Part shown: piece by piece, positions 27,831 through 36,643 of the stretch
Position numbering within the stretch: the first letter of the stretch is position 1
How the letters are laid out: each line of letters starts with the position of its first letter
Notes under the pieces: generated by a model
The model's input: the letters and a program-made list of their open reading frames with translations, nothing else
Database searches by the model: none
What the model was told of the DNA's origin: nothing
Assembly: GCF_001953865.1 (NCBI RefSeq)
Contig: NZ_MQUQ01000023.1
Span: forward strand, 1 to 49,640
Direction: 5' to 3'
Origin: Amycolatopsis coloradensis
Lineage (GTDB): Bacteria; Actinomycetota; Actinomycetes; Mycobacteriales; Pseudonocardiaceae
Length of the DNA stretch: 49,640 bases
Translations under genes and position numbers: made by a program

Positions 27831-29007
27831 GTGTTCCGTGATCCTCTTTGGTTTACGTGGTGTTGACGGGGCGTGGTGTTGGCTGGCCCGGTGGAGTTGA
27901 CGATGGGCCAGCGGGACGAGTTGCAGGGTTTGGTGAACAGCCCGGATGTGGCGGCCACGGTGGGCACCAGAGCACGGATTGTGCTCTGGTGGGCCGAAGG
28001 GCGACTGAAGAAGGACATCGCCGCCCTGGCGGGGGTGTCGCGGCCAACGGTGGATCTGTGGCTTGCCCGCTATGCCGCAGGCGGGCTTGCCGGGTTGCTG
28101 GACCATCGCCGTGGTGCGGGCCGTGAACAGGTGTCCGCGTCAGTCCGCGCGCGGGTACTGGCCCTGTCCCGGACCAGTCCGCCGGCGGAGACCGGGTTGT
28201 CGCACTGGTCGTCGCGGGAGCTGGCCGCCTACGTCGCCCGCACTGAGGGCGTGTCCATCTCGCATCACTACGTGGCGAAACTGTGGCGGGACAACAAGCT
28301 CACGCCGCACCGGCAAGGCACGTTCAAGATCAGCAAGGATCCCGAGTTCGCGGAGAAAGTCGCCGACATCGTCGGGCTCTACCTGGAGCCACCGGGCGGG
28401 GCGGTGGTGCTCAGTGTCGACGAGAAGACCCAGGTGCAAGCCCTGGACCGGACTCAGCCACTGCTGCCGATCACCTTCGCCGCGACCGAGAAACGCACTT
28501 ATGACTATGTCCGTCACGGCGTGACCAACTTGTTCGCGGCGTTGAACGTCGGCACCGGTGAAGTGTTCGGCGAGTGCTACCCGGTCCGCGACGGCGCGGC
28601 CTTCCTGGCTTTTCTGAAGGCCGCCGTGAAACCCCATGCGGGCAAGGAAATTCACGTGGTGCTGGACAACCTCTCCACCCACACCACTCCCGATATCCAG
28701 AGCTGGCTGGCCGCGAACCCGGACGTGCGGTTCCACTTCACTCCAAAGGGGGCCTCGTGGATCAACCAGATCGAGACCTGGTTCGGCAACATCACCCGTC
28801 AGTCGATCCGGCGTGGCACCTTCACCAGCGTCACAGTGCTGATCAAGCAGATCCGCGACTACATCGCGCACTGGAACACCAATCCCGCGCCGTTCACCTG
28901 GACCGCTACCGCCGACGAGATCCTGGCCAAGGTCCGACTCGTCCAAGCCAACATCAAGAAACTGGTCGACAACAACGGGAAGTAAAAGCATCAGGATTAC
29001 GAGACAC
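27831..29007 (+). mobile_element. IS630-family insertion sequence, apparently intact
   Basis: 1177 bp flanked by a TA target duplication (27829-27830 and 29008-29009), the hallmark of IS630/Tc1 insertion. The ends are imperfect inverted repeats: the left begins GTGTTCCGTGATCCTC and the inverted right end begins GTGTCTCGTAATCCTG. It carries one full-length transposase. It sits inside an HNH-type gene whose two halves remain in frame across the element, so the insertion is probably recent compared with the other IS remnants here. Confidence 0.95.
27873..28985 (+). CDS. IS630-family transposase, 370 aa
   Basis: The N-terminal helix-turn-helix (KKDIAALAGVSRPTVDLWLA) binds the element ends. The DDE catalytic core follows: Asp in VVLSVDEKTQVQALDRTQ, Asp in EIHVVLDNLSTHTTPDI, and Glu in ASWINQIETWFGNITRQS. 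Length is normal for the family and the frame is open throughout, so the enzyme is probably functional. The GTG at 27873 is used; an in-frame ATG ten codons later (MGQRDELQGL) is an alternative start. It mediates cut-and-paste transposition into TA sites. Confidence 0.95.
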   Translation: MVLAGPVELTMGQRDELQGLVNSPDVAATVGTRARIVLWWAEGRLKKDIAALAGVSRPTVDLWLARYAAGGLAGLLDHRRGAGREQVSASVRARVLALSRTSPPAETGLSHWSSRELAAYVARTEGVSISHHYVAKLWRDNKLTPHRQGTFKISKDPEFAEKVADIVGLYLEPPGGAVVLSVDEKTQVQALDRTQPLLPITFAATEKRTYDYVRHGVTNLFAALNVGTGEVFGECYPVRDGAAFLAFLKAAVKPHAGKEIHVVLDNLSTHTTPDIQSWLAANPDVRFHFTPKGASWINQIETWFGNITRQSIRRGTFTSVTVLIKQIRDYIAHWNTNPAPFTWTATADEILAKVRLVQANIKKLVDNNGK

Positions 29008-29450
29008 TAGCACATCACACCGAGGTCGACGACGACGAGAAACGCTACCCACCCGAAACACTCCATAGGTGGAAGACCATTCACGAAGGTGCCGACAATG
29101 CCATTCTTGGAAAACTGACCGTAAATAACCCGGAAGCGCTCCTAAATTACTTGACGGAGATTGCAGAGCCGCCACTCTCTCGCCTAGAAGCCATTACTGA
29201 CCGACTGGAACAAACTGGCACTGCCAGCAGTGAAACAGTCGAGGAACTTAAGCAGATTGTCGCCACAATGTCCGGCTCGACGGGCGGCATCGACACTGTC
29301 GCAGCCCGCAACCTGGCCTTTGCTGCCGAACTCCTCGGCACAAGCGACTTCAGTCGAAGCGCCACACTACTTGCTTCTGCTGCTGAACATCTTCCCGATG
29401 TCGCCACTCGGATAATGAACGCCGCAGACCGCCTGAGTTCGCTCCAATAG

Positions 29451-30088
29451 GGCTACGATGCACTCGCTCGACGAGAGTTAAACCTTCGTCTATCCAGTTC
29501 ACACCAATCCGACCATCCGGTACACCGATGCGAGAGCAGGCACCGACGGCGCTCCGACGAAGGAACATCCAAGCTCCTCCAACTGAATGAAACGGCAGCT
29601 ACGGAATGGAGAAACGGCAGCTCTGGACTACCGCACATGCTTCAGCGGACGGCAAACTCGACGAACAGAAGTGGCCGGCCGGTCCACGAGTCGAACCATC
29701 GACGTGGCCGTGGCGTTCGCCGGGGCGGCCACCCAGCCGGGAGTGATGGTGCATCTGGGCCAATCGCCTGGCTGACGAACCACTTCGTGTCCTCGATTGA
29801 TGCGGAGGCCGGGCTTCCGGTGGCTCCCATGAGGCCGCTTGACCATGACCACCGCCTTCTGACAGGCAGATTTGGCGGTATAGCCCCAAGGCCCGGACAA
29901 ACACTACAACTCCACGGACAGCCGCGGTCGGTACAGCATCCGGATGTACAACGGCTCCTCGTGCAACGGTCAGTCATTCGCGCTCTGCTCGGGCACGCAG
30001 GTCGCGAAGACCAAGTTCGTGGTGTACAGCTTCCGTCGCTCCTGATTGCGAGACCGCGCGGTCTGCGGGTCCACGCGGCCTTGTCGGG
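29451..30088. other. Stretch without an intact gene; possible secreted-protein remnant
   Basis: No open frame with a ribosome-binding site stands out. Positions 29896-30045 on the plus strand translate to YNSTDSRGRYSIRMYNGSSC and SFALCSGTQVAKTKFVVYSF before a stop. The two Cys and beta-rich pattern resemble the end of a small secreted protein, but no start or signal peptide is present upstream in this frame. The rest shows nothing I can name. Confidence 0.3.
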
Positions 30089-30643
30089 TCAGCCGGCGCC
30101 GGACGACATCAGTTCGCGCCACCTCTCCAGTCTTCTTTCCCGCCATCGGGCAACGGAACCCTCACGGTCTCCGGGTACGCCATGGTGAACCCACAACGTG
30201 ATGTCACCGACCGTGAAACTGAACTTTCCGGTTCCTGGAGGCTGCTCTTCGGACGGCACGACGGGTCCCCCCTCGTCGCTGACCAAGCTCGCCGCGCGAA
30301 CCGCGGTACGGATCTCCGCTCGCGTGGGGCGACGTCCCAGTTCTTCGTCCAGCTCGCCGCCGAAGAACATTTCGGTATTGGAGATGTCCTCGAAGTCGTG
30401 CGCAAAGTCAGGGCAATCAGTGCTGACTTCCTTTACTGCGTCGTCCAGGTCGACCCCGGCTTCGGCCAGCTCCCTCTGTCGCTGACGACGCCACTTGTCC
30501 CCTGCCGCGAACTTCGGGATATCCTCTCGTGCCGCGATCTTGGGCGGCAGGCTGGTGTCATAGATCGCGACGTATCCGCAGAGTCTGCATCGAATCGGTT
30601 GCATGCCCTGATATCGGCCGCGTACCCAACCGCGACAGCGCAC
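30089..30643 (-). CDS. Hypothetical protein with an N-terminal Cys pair, 184 aa
   Basis: The N-terminus (MQPIRCRLCGYVAIYD) has a CxxC that could be half of a zinc ribbon. The middle is acidic and helical (DFAHDFEDISNTEMFFGGEL, RPTRAEIRTAVRAASLVSDE) and a short beta region follows (GKFSFTVGDITLWVHHG). The start could be GTG 30643 or ATG 30604; neither has a good ribosome-binding site. It begins 12 nt after the stop of the 62-aa membrane protein, which suggests co-translation. No family is recognised. Composition and codon use look like a real gene. Confidence 0.55.
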   Translation of the reverse strand: MRCRGWVRGRYQGMQPIRCRLCGYVAIYDTSLPPKIAAREDIPKFAAGDKWRRQRQRELAEAGVDLDDAVKEVSTDCPDFAHDFEDISNTEMFFGGELDEELGRRPTRAEIRTAVRAASLVSDEGGPVVPSEEQPPGTGKFSFTVGDITLWVHHGVPGDREGSVARWRERRLERWRELMSSGAG

Positions 30644-30655
30644 GTTCAGGTGAAA

Positions 30656-30844
30656 TCAGCGTCGCCGCCGAAGCCCGCCGGTAGCCAGCCAGCGACGTGC
30701 TTCACGCAGAGCAGGAGCGGGGAGGTCCTGGCCGGCCACCGCGCTTGTGGGCTTCCAGAGGAAGACCAAGGTGGCCAGCAGCCCGAAGAGACCGCTACCA
30801 CTCGTGGCCACGACGGCGTTCGCGGCCATGGTCCCGTCGATCAT
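30656..30844 (-). CDS. Small membrane protein, 62 aa
   Basis: Starts at ATG 30844 with a strong GGGGGAGGG 6-8 nt upstream. A hydrophobic segment (MAANAVVATSGSGLFGLLAT plus LVFLW, about residues 6-30) is predicted to cross the membrane once, followed by a basic tail (RRWLATGGLRRRR). The 184-aa gene follows 12 nt downstream. Function unknown; the small size and position fit a membrane anchor or a toxin-like peptide, with no further evidence. Confidence 0.45.
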   Translation of the reverse strand: MIDGTMAANAVVATSGSGLFGLLATLVFLWKPTSAVAGQDLPAPALREARRWLATGGLRRRR

Positions 30845-30999
30845 CTCACTGCCCTCCCCCGGCGGTGTGGTCGGCGGACTTTTCTATGCCCGTCGAGCGG
30901 CGCAACCCGAGGTCCCGGCGACGTCCTCTCGGCTGAACCGGCTGTGCTTGCCGAACCGGCGATGCGGGAAACGCTGCGGGTACCGAAAACTGTGTCAAC

Positions 31000-31145
31000 T
31001 CATGCCACCTGCTGATATTCGTGCACCAGTCCGCCAAGTCGATCACGCCGACGAACCCGTCCGATGCCAGTCGTCTGGTCGGGGACCTGCCCTCAGTCGG
31101 GCGATTGTTGGTCCTGGAGCGATGGGGCCGATGGTGGTTGAAGTT
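31000..31145 (-). pseudogene. 3' end of an rve-type transposase, copy A
   Basis: The reverse-strand frame ending at TGA (31002-31000) reads RVRRRDRLGGLVHEYQQVA, the usual terminus of integrase-core transposases. FNHHRPHRSR is found upstream in a shifted frame. The same stretch occurs in the same orientation at 31857-31990. The sequence past the stop (TACCGAAAACTGTGTCAACT near 30981) resembles the ends at 26044 and 41301. Only the last ~50 codons remain and they contain an in-frame stop. Confidence 0.7.
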
Positions 31146-31199
31146 GGTCGCACTGAGTGGTGGCTCCACACCCGTGAAGCCACCACCTGAAGTGCACTA

Positions 31200-31873
31200 G
31201 CCGCCCCTCGCGTGGCATATCGCCGAGAAATCGCAAGTCGGAACCCGGGCGTTCAGAATCCGCTGTGCGGATGCCCAACGGGGTTACATCGGGGGCGCCC
31301 TGGTACGGATGATCGGGCAGGGTCACCCAGCCGGTCGCGGTGAGCTCCTTGACCTCGACCTGCACCGGACGCCAGGTCGTCGGTGCTGCACCCGGAGCGT
31401 GACGGACGACATCATCGAACAGCCAATCAGACGCGATCGCCGACAACACCCCCGGCGAGGCGGCGAGCGCAGCCTTTAACGGCGGAGCGTCGCACAGCCG
31501 GAACGCCAGCGTCATCGACGACGTGACACCCGTGCTCGTCGTAATAGATCTCACCTGCGTGCAAAGCGATCCGCAACCGGATCCGCTGTACGTCCGGATG
31601 GGTGGCGTTGTGAATCCGCAACCGGGTCACCAACGCGGGCAGCACCGACTCGATGAACGCCGCCTTGTCTACACCTCCTGGCGCGAGCAAAAACAACCCA
31701 TCCCCGCGATCCTCCCTATAGCAGTTTTTCCACACCGCCCCGGACGCGGCGAACGCCATCTCCATGACCTTGTAGAGCCCCTCGCGGACAGCCCGCTGAT
31801 CCGGCCCGGTCCGACTCCGATCCCCAAATCCCTCCACATCGACGACCACTATCAAGCCCGCCGAGTCGATCAC
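31200..31873 (-). pseudogene. Class III nucleotidyl-cyclase-like gene, frameshifted
   Basis: The frame reads IVVVDVEGFGDRSRTGPDQR, then VWKNCYREDRGDGLFLLAPG and LRIHNATHPDVQRIRLRIAL ending HAGEIYYDEHG. These are the core motifs of an actinobacterial cyclase-like family (metal-binding Asp near the start, EDRGDG, HAGE). An extra G in GAGCACGGGTGTC near 31525 shifts the frame, which then continues VTSSMTLAFRLCDAPPLKAA and VQVEVKELTATGWVTLPDHP. The 5' end is fused to a transposase tail (RRRDRLGGL runs into IVVVDVEGF), so the original start and any ribosome-binding site are lost. A second transposase tail lies downstream. Whether the family makes a cyclic nucleotide is uncertain. Confidence 0.75.
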
Positions 31874-31990
31874 GTCGACGAACCCCGTCCGTCATCCGGT
31901 CGGGAACCTGCCCTCGGTCGGGCGGGTGTTGGTCCAATGAGCAATGGGGTCGATGCTTGTTGAAGTGATCGACATATTCGGCCAGACTTG
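31857..31990 (-). pseudogene. 3' end of an rve-type transposase, copy B
   Basis: The reverse strand reads HFNKHRPHCSLDQHPPDRGQ followed by VPDRMTDGVRRRDRLGGL, closely related to copy A at 31000. It stops matching at the point where the cyclase-like coding sequence begins, so the last ~8 codons of the transposase are missing. Copies A and B form direct repeats around the cyclase remnant. Confidence 0.7.
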
Positions 31991-32116
31991 CCGCCTGGCA
32001 TCCCGTCGGCGTTGCTCGAACGGCTCTTCCTTACCGGGTTCGGAGCTCCGTCGAACCGAGCGACCAGGTTGCCAATCTCTACCCTCAAAGCCAAAGCGCG
32101 ACTCTAACCGAGTCAC

Positions 32117-35100
32117 CTAGTCCTGGATGGGCATGGAGGAAGGAAGGTTGGCTGCCAGAATGTCGAAGTGGCGGCACTCCGACCACGCCCGCCGGTCACC
32201 GATGACATACAGGCGCCGCTTCGCGCGGCTGACCGCGACATTGAGCAGGTTGGGTTTACTGGAGGCCCAGTTACGGGCGCCGGGACGGTCAGGCGCACTG
32301 CCGAGGACGAGAATGACGATGTCGGCCTGCTTACCCTGAGAGGTGTGGACGGTGCCGGCCACCAGGCCATGATGCCGCCGAGCCTTGGAGCCGACCTGAC
32401 GGGCGATGTCGCGAAACGGGCCGATAACCATCACCTCGGACATGTCGAACTTCAGCGCGCTGAGTGTGTCGAGGATGCGGTCGAGCTGACGACCTTCATC
32501 AGGGATCCAGTGACCGCGAGCTTCGTTGGAAAGCACGTCGATCCACTTCGACTCCGGCAACGTCGGGTAGGCCTCGGTGAACCTCTGGCCCGCGGCCCCG
32601 GCCGTGCCGTTAATCATAAGTCCGTCATAGGCGACGGCGTTGACGATGTCGAACATCGGCTGGTCACAGCGGCGGTGGACCGTCAAGGGGACACCAACCC
32701 AGGTTTCACCTTCGTCGTCGGGGATCGAGGTACCCAACGCGGTGAGGCGGTCGGCCAGACGCTGGACCGAAGTCGTGCTGGTCGACCACCGCTCCTCGAC
32801 ACCGAACTCGAGACGAATGGCTTGCTCGGCGCGGAAGGGCAAGGCGGTGATCGGCTCCAGCTGGAGTGGGTCGCCGACCACCACGGCGCGCTGCGTACGC
32901 CACAACGCGCCAACGGCATCTTGCGGTTTCGCCTGCCCAGCCTCATCGATGAGCAGCCAGCCCAGAGCTTCCTTGCCGAGATGCCCGAACAGCCGTGCAT
33001 ACGACGCGAATGTCGTGGAAACCACGGGAACCACGAAGAACAAGCTCTGCCACGCGGCCAGCACGGCCTGGTCAGGTGCGTCGCGGGGCACCTCACCGCT
33101 GAGCACATCCATCGCGGCTTGGAGGTTGCGTCGCATGGCCGTGGCGGCATGCCACAGAAACGCTTTGTGTAATGCCAAAGCCGCGAAGAACAGTTCGGTG
33201 CGTTCGGTGTTCCACTCAGCGTCTGTCCATAGCGCGGTCAGTTCTCGGCGACGACGGTCGCCCCACCAGGTGCTGTCGGGGTAGTGATCGCCGAGAGCCG
33301 AAGAAGCTTCATTCAGGCGGTCGTCGAGAATTGCCAGTTCCCGCTCAGAAGCCAACAATGCACGCTCGGTCTCGGCCTGTACCTGCCCGGCCATGGTGAT
33401 TTCCTGCTCGGCCAGTGCGACCAAGCGGCGGGCCTGCACAAGTGGCTCGTAGTGGACCTCTCGCAGAGGAATACCGGCTGACACCGCCCGTCGAGCCGAC
33501 TCCAGTTCCACAAGTGCCGCGTCGACGGCCCGCTGCGCGACCAGAATCTCCTGCTGGGCCGCGTCCCAGCCCCGTTGTGCGGTATTGACCGCATGGCTGG
33601 CGTTCTTGACCTCCATCGCCAACCAGTGGTCCTTCAGCGACCATTTCCGCCTCGCGGCACCGAAGGTGCTTATCTGTTCCCACAGCCCCGGCCGAGTCGC
33701 CTGGTGCGCGTCGCGCGCCCGCCACCGGCCGTCCAGCTCGCTTTCCCTGGACCTCAGCGCACGCTCGGCGCTGGCCTCACCGCCAGGGCCCAACCGGTCA
33801 AGTTCGGCACGCCGCTGCTGGAAGAATGACTCAGCGACTGCCACGCGTTCGTGGGCGGCCTGTTCGGCCGCGGCCTGGTGTTCCCGGGCAACCTGGGCCG
33901 CTTCGTGCGCCCGTTCCCGTTCCAAGATGACCGCGGCTTCGCGATTCCTCCGGGCCTTGGCACCTCGTTCGATGGCTGCCCGCACTGAGCTCCGCCGGAC
34001 TACCAGCTCGCGCTCCACGTCCACTCTGCGTTGGATCGTCTCGTACACCTCGGCCCGTTTGGCCCTGGCGGCTTCCACTCTGAATTCGACGGCCCGGAAA
34101 TCTGCCACCGCATCCGACCATGATCGGTCCAGCGTGGTCTGTTCGTAGCCCTTCAGCACCGCCAGGAGACCGTGCCATGTGCCGTCCTCTTCCGGCTTCT
34201 CTGGAGTGTGGTACCAGAAGGTGTTGACGAATCGGCTGCGGTTGGCTTTCTTCCCCAGCCGGGCCGCCACCAATGCCCACCCCTCGATGCCCGGGTCGTC
34301 GGCCTGCCCGCTGTCCTTGTCAGGTGCGAGCAACGCAGTGGCGATCTCGGGAAAGTAGTCGACGCCGGCTGCGACTTCCCGCCAAACCTCATCGATCGCG
34401 TCCGCAGCCGGAATCTCATCGGTGACGTTCTGCACGGCACCGTTGTTCGCCGAAGCGACCACCATCTCGAAACCTGTCAGCTCAGGTCGCCAGATACTCA
34501 GCACTCGTTTCCGCTGCTGGGTCCGCCAGCTCAATCGCTCGCTGGTAAACGCTTTGCCAGGCTCCGGCAGGTCTGCCAACCTTCGTGCTCGCTCCACCAC
34601 AAGACCGGCCACGAGGTCACGCAGCATAGTGGTCTTGCCAGTACCGGGCGGACCGTTGACCCCCACGATCCCTGACGTGCCTGTCATCTCAAGCGCCGTG
34701 CTCACCGCCAGTTGCTGGTTCAACGCGAGAGCATGCTCAGGCTGACTCGGCCAGCGCCCAGCGGCGACTTTGCCCGGAGCTGTCTCATCCAGCACCACCT
34801 CGACCTGTTTACGCACATCGACACGTCGATCGACAGGGAGTTGCGCTTCCGGCCGCAGGTACTCGCGGAGTACGGCTCCGGCGTTCCCCTTAGCCGTTTC
34901 CTCCGCGACCATCCCCAGGTCACTCATGATGAAGCTGTTGAGAAACTCGTGGCCTGCAGGATTCTCCGCGTTGCGTTTGGCCACGATCTGGCTACTGATG
35001 CGAATCTCCTCCACCGACAGTGCCTTGTCGGTCCCCGCCGCGGTAATCGCCGCCGCCAGGCAGTCGGCGAGGGCAGTCCTGTCGAGGAGGCGAGGGATGT

Positions 35101-35623
35101 ACTGCGGTGGTGCGTCGACATCACCAATGCTGACTTCGTCGGTCACCACGTCTCGCAATAGCTGCGAGAAACCCAACGTCGCGTCCTGGAGTTCCGCCAG
35201 CCACTCTTGACCACAACCTTGGTCACGCACCACTTGCCCCGTGGCCCAGGCGCAGCTCGATAGCACCTCCGAGTCCAGCAGAGCGCGTCCGTCCTGACCG
35301 ACCATGAACGCGGCGACCGCAGTGTCACCAGCCGGGCGCTCGTCATAGCTGTCCTGATCTGGCTCGAAAACTCTCGAGAGCACCTCGAAAACCTCGTCTA
35401 GGCGGTAGATACCCAGGTAGACGACGTGTCGCCAGGCTTGGTTCGGACGTAGTTCCCACTGGGCTAGAGCGTGGTCTGGTTCCCAGGGCAACGGCTGCCC
35501 TGGCTGGACCGCGAACACCAACCGCTCGCGGTCGACCTTGTCCACCTTCTGCGGGCTGAACATCTCCACTGTCCGCCAGTACTCGACCACCGCCGCACGC
35601 CTGGCATCCTCCCCCGGCCCCAA
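32117..35623 (-). CDS. UPF1/DNA2-like superfamily 1 helicase with coiled-coil insertion, 1168 aa
   Basis: The start is a TTG (35623) with GGAG 6 nt upstream. Helicase motifs: Walker A GVNGPPGTGKTTMLRDLVAG (about 320-335), then an insertion of some 550 residues with a long Glu/Arg/Ala coiled coil (about 515-760; EREAA-, AAEQAAHERVAVAESFFQQR). Then come motif II WLLIDEAGQAKPQDAVGALW (about 885), motif III VVGDPLQLEPI, motif IV VPLTVHRRCDQPMFDIVNAV, motif V GTVHTSQGKQADIVILVLG, and motif VI NVAVSRAKRRLYVIGD. All SF1 motifs are intact, so it should be an active translocase on DNA or RNA. No nuclease domain is visible. It lies 212 bp downstream of the NACHT-partner gene on the same strand and may belong to that transcript. 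Related stand-alone helicases are common in defence islands. Confidence 0.9.
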   Translation of the reverse strand: MGPGEDARRAAVVEYWRTVEMFSPQKVDKVDRERLVFAVQPGQPLPWEPDHALAQWELRPNQAWRHVVYLGIYRLDEVFEVLSRVFEPDQDSYDERPAGDTAVAAFMVGQDGRALLDSEVLSSCAWATGQVVRDQGCGQEWLAELQDATLGFSQLLRDVVTDEVSIGDVDAPPQYIPRLLDRTALADCLAAAITAAGTDKALSVEEIRISSQIVAKRNAENPAGHEFLNSFIMSDLGMVAEETAKGNAGAVLREYLRPEAQLPVDRRVDVRKQVEVVLDETAPGKVAAGRWPSQPEHALALNQQLAVSTALEMTGTSGIVGVNGPPGTGKTTMLRDLVAGLVVERARRLADLPEPGKAFTSERLSWRTQQRKRVLSIWRPELTGFEMVVASANNGAVQNVTDEIPAADAIDEVWREVAAGVDYFPEIATALLAPDKDSGQADDPGIEGWALVAARLGKKANRSRFVNTFWYHTPEKPEEDGTWHGLLAVLKGYEQTTLDRSWSDAVADFRAVEFRVEAARAKRAEVYETIQRRVDVERELVVRRSSVRAAIERGAKARRNREAAVILERERAHEAAQVAREHQAAAEQAAHERVAVAESFFQQRRAELDRLGPGGEASAERALRSRESELDGRWRARDAHQATRPGLWEQISTFGAARRKWSLKDHWLAMEVKNASHAVNTAQRGWDAAQQEILVAQRAVDAALVELESARRAVSAGIPLREVHYEPLVQARRLVALAEQEITMAGQVQAETERALLASERELAILDDRLNEASSALGDHYPDSTWWGDRRRRELTALWTDAEWNTERTELFFAALALHKAFLWHAATAMRRNLQAAMDVLSGEVPRDAPDQAVLAAWQSLFFVVPVVSTTFASYARLFGHLGKEALGWLLIDEAGQAKPQDAVGALWRTQRAVVVGDPLQLEPITALPFRAEQAIRLEFGVEERWSTSTTSVQRLADRLTALGTSIPDDEGETWVGVPLTVHRRCDQPMFDIVNAVAYDGLMINGTAGAAGQRFTEAYPTLPESKWIDVLSNEARGHWIPDEGRQLDRILDTLSALKFDMSEVMVIGPFRDIARQVGSKARRHHGLVAGTVHTSQGKQADIVILVLGSAPDRPGARNWASSKPNLLNVAVSRAKRRLYVIGDRRAWSECRHFDILAANLPSSMPIQD

Positions 35624-35835
35624 CTCAGACTCCGTTCGTCAGACACGTCACTTGCCACCGTCGAAGATCGTAGCGGTCCCGCTCCGGCGAAAGTCGGTTT
35701 AACTTCCCGACGTAGCGATCATCTGGGACAGCGAGGAGAACTTGGTGTTCTCGCATCGACAAACCGCTCCGACCTCTACAATCTCACCAGCCCGCCGACG
35801 AGCTCGGCGCCGCCCGGGTCCCCGCCGTCGAGTTC

Positions 35836-36621
35836 TCACCTGAAACCTGAATAAGGCGGCGCCGCGCAGTACAGGAAATGGCCACTGAGCCATTCCAGCA
35901 CCTCCACCGAAAGCGTCGACGGGCTCGTCACAAGTGCCTCTGTGAGCTGGCAGATGGACTGCACCTGAGGTGGCATCTCGGCGAGAGCTTGCCTCCCCCG
36001 GCCGCTTCTTCTCCAGGCAGGATGGTCTGGATTCGAGAGGAGGAGACCGATCCGTCCGACGACAAGAGGCCAAGCAGGCATCCCCTTGTGGTCGGCTCCA
36101 TACATCACTGCCTTACGCACAAGGTATGGCTGGAGCGGGTCGTCTACGCACGTATGATCACCCAAGCCCATCAACGCGTTTGTCCTGTCCTTGGCATGTC
36201 GCGCATATTGCCCCAGGAATCCGTACCCGAGATCCTGTAACGTCCGGCCGGCCGCACCTGCCCACGGCCGCGCACGATCCAGGACATGCTCCTCGAAGTC
36301 GATAAGGCCGAAGTTCCGATTCTCGGCGGTCAGCGCAGCGACCGCCACATCGTGGAGCGCAGTCGATTCGGCGAACATTACCGCGTCGCTCGGTCCTCGG
36401 CGGCCGGCATGCATGTCCTCGACGGGACCATTCCGCCACACTTCGATCACCAGGCCCACAGCCATCGCACACACAATTGCCTCGCCATCGGTAATGCCTG
36501 CTTCTTCGCAGCGTGAAGCATGATCTTCGCCGAGGCGCGCGAGCATCTGACAGTTGTCTCGGTTGCCACGGCAGGAAAGACCTGCGAGCGGATTCTCCAC
36601 TCTGTCAGACTCGTTGGTCAC
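35836..36621 (-). CDS. Hypothetical partner of the membrane NACHT protein, 261 aa
   Basis: The start is set at GTG 36621 (MTNESDRVENPLAGLSCRGN), 20 nt after the NACHT gene's stop, with AGGAG about 10 nt upstream. The longer frame overlapping that gene is not protein-like. Segments such as AIVCAMAVGLVIEVWRNGPV and EDMHAGRRGPSDAVMFAEST look conserved, with a GP-E-HA pattern. The C-terminus is CAAPPYSGFR. No membrane helix and no known catalytic motif. The close coupling to a STAND NTPase suggests an accessory or effector protein. I do not recognise the family. Confidence 0.65.
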   Translation of the reverse strand: MTNESDRVENPLAGLSCRGNRDNCQMLARLGEDHASRCEEAGITDGEAIVCAMAVGLVIEVWRNGPVEDMHAGRRGPSDAVMFAESTALHDVAVAALTAENRNFGLIDFEEHVLDRARPWAGAAGRTLQDLGYGFLGQYARHAKDRTNALMGLGDHTCVDDPLQPYLVRKAVMYGADHKGMPAWPLVVGRIGLLLSNPDHPAWRRSGRGRQALAEMPPQVQSICQLTEALVTSPSTLSVEVLEWLSGHFLYCAAPPYSGFR

Positions 36622-36643
36622 GTTCCTGGTTCTCCTGCAGGTT

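Larger units (their letters stand above)
27558..29450 (+). pseudogene. HNH-type protein split by the IS630 insertion
   Basis: The 5' part (27558-27830) begins MTTNSNASADGAGQRKQLPA and has SNGQCYAPGCLIPVV, QVAHVYGVKPGAARYRKNMP and FKNLLLLC. The 3' part (29010-29450) resumes in the same frame as AHHTEVDDDEKRYPPETLHR and ends at TAG 29448-29450. Removing the IS and one TA copy restores CLAHHTEVD, so the original protein was about 237 aa. The Cys pair, the AHV histidine and the N-LLLLC-HH pattern match HNH/ZnF nuclease-like domains common in conflict islands. The C-terminal half is helical (ETVEELKQIVATMSGSTGGI) and may be a partner-binding region. The gene cannot give a full protein now. Confidence 0.8.

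Noticed and set aside
30747..31190. Plus-strand 147-codon open frame
   Set aside because: It overlaps the small membrane protein start and the transposase tail on the other strand, and has no ribosome-binding site or domain.
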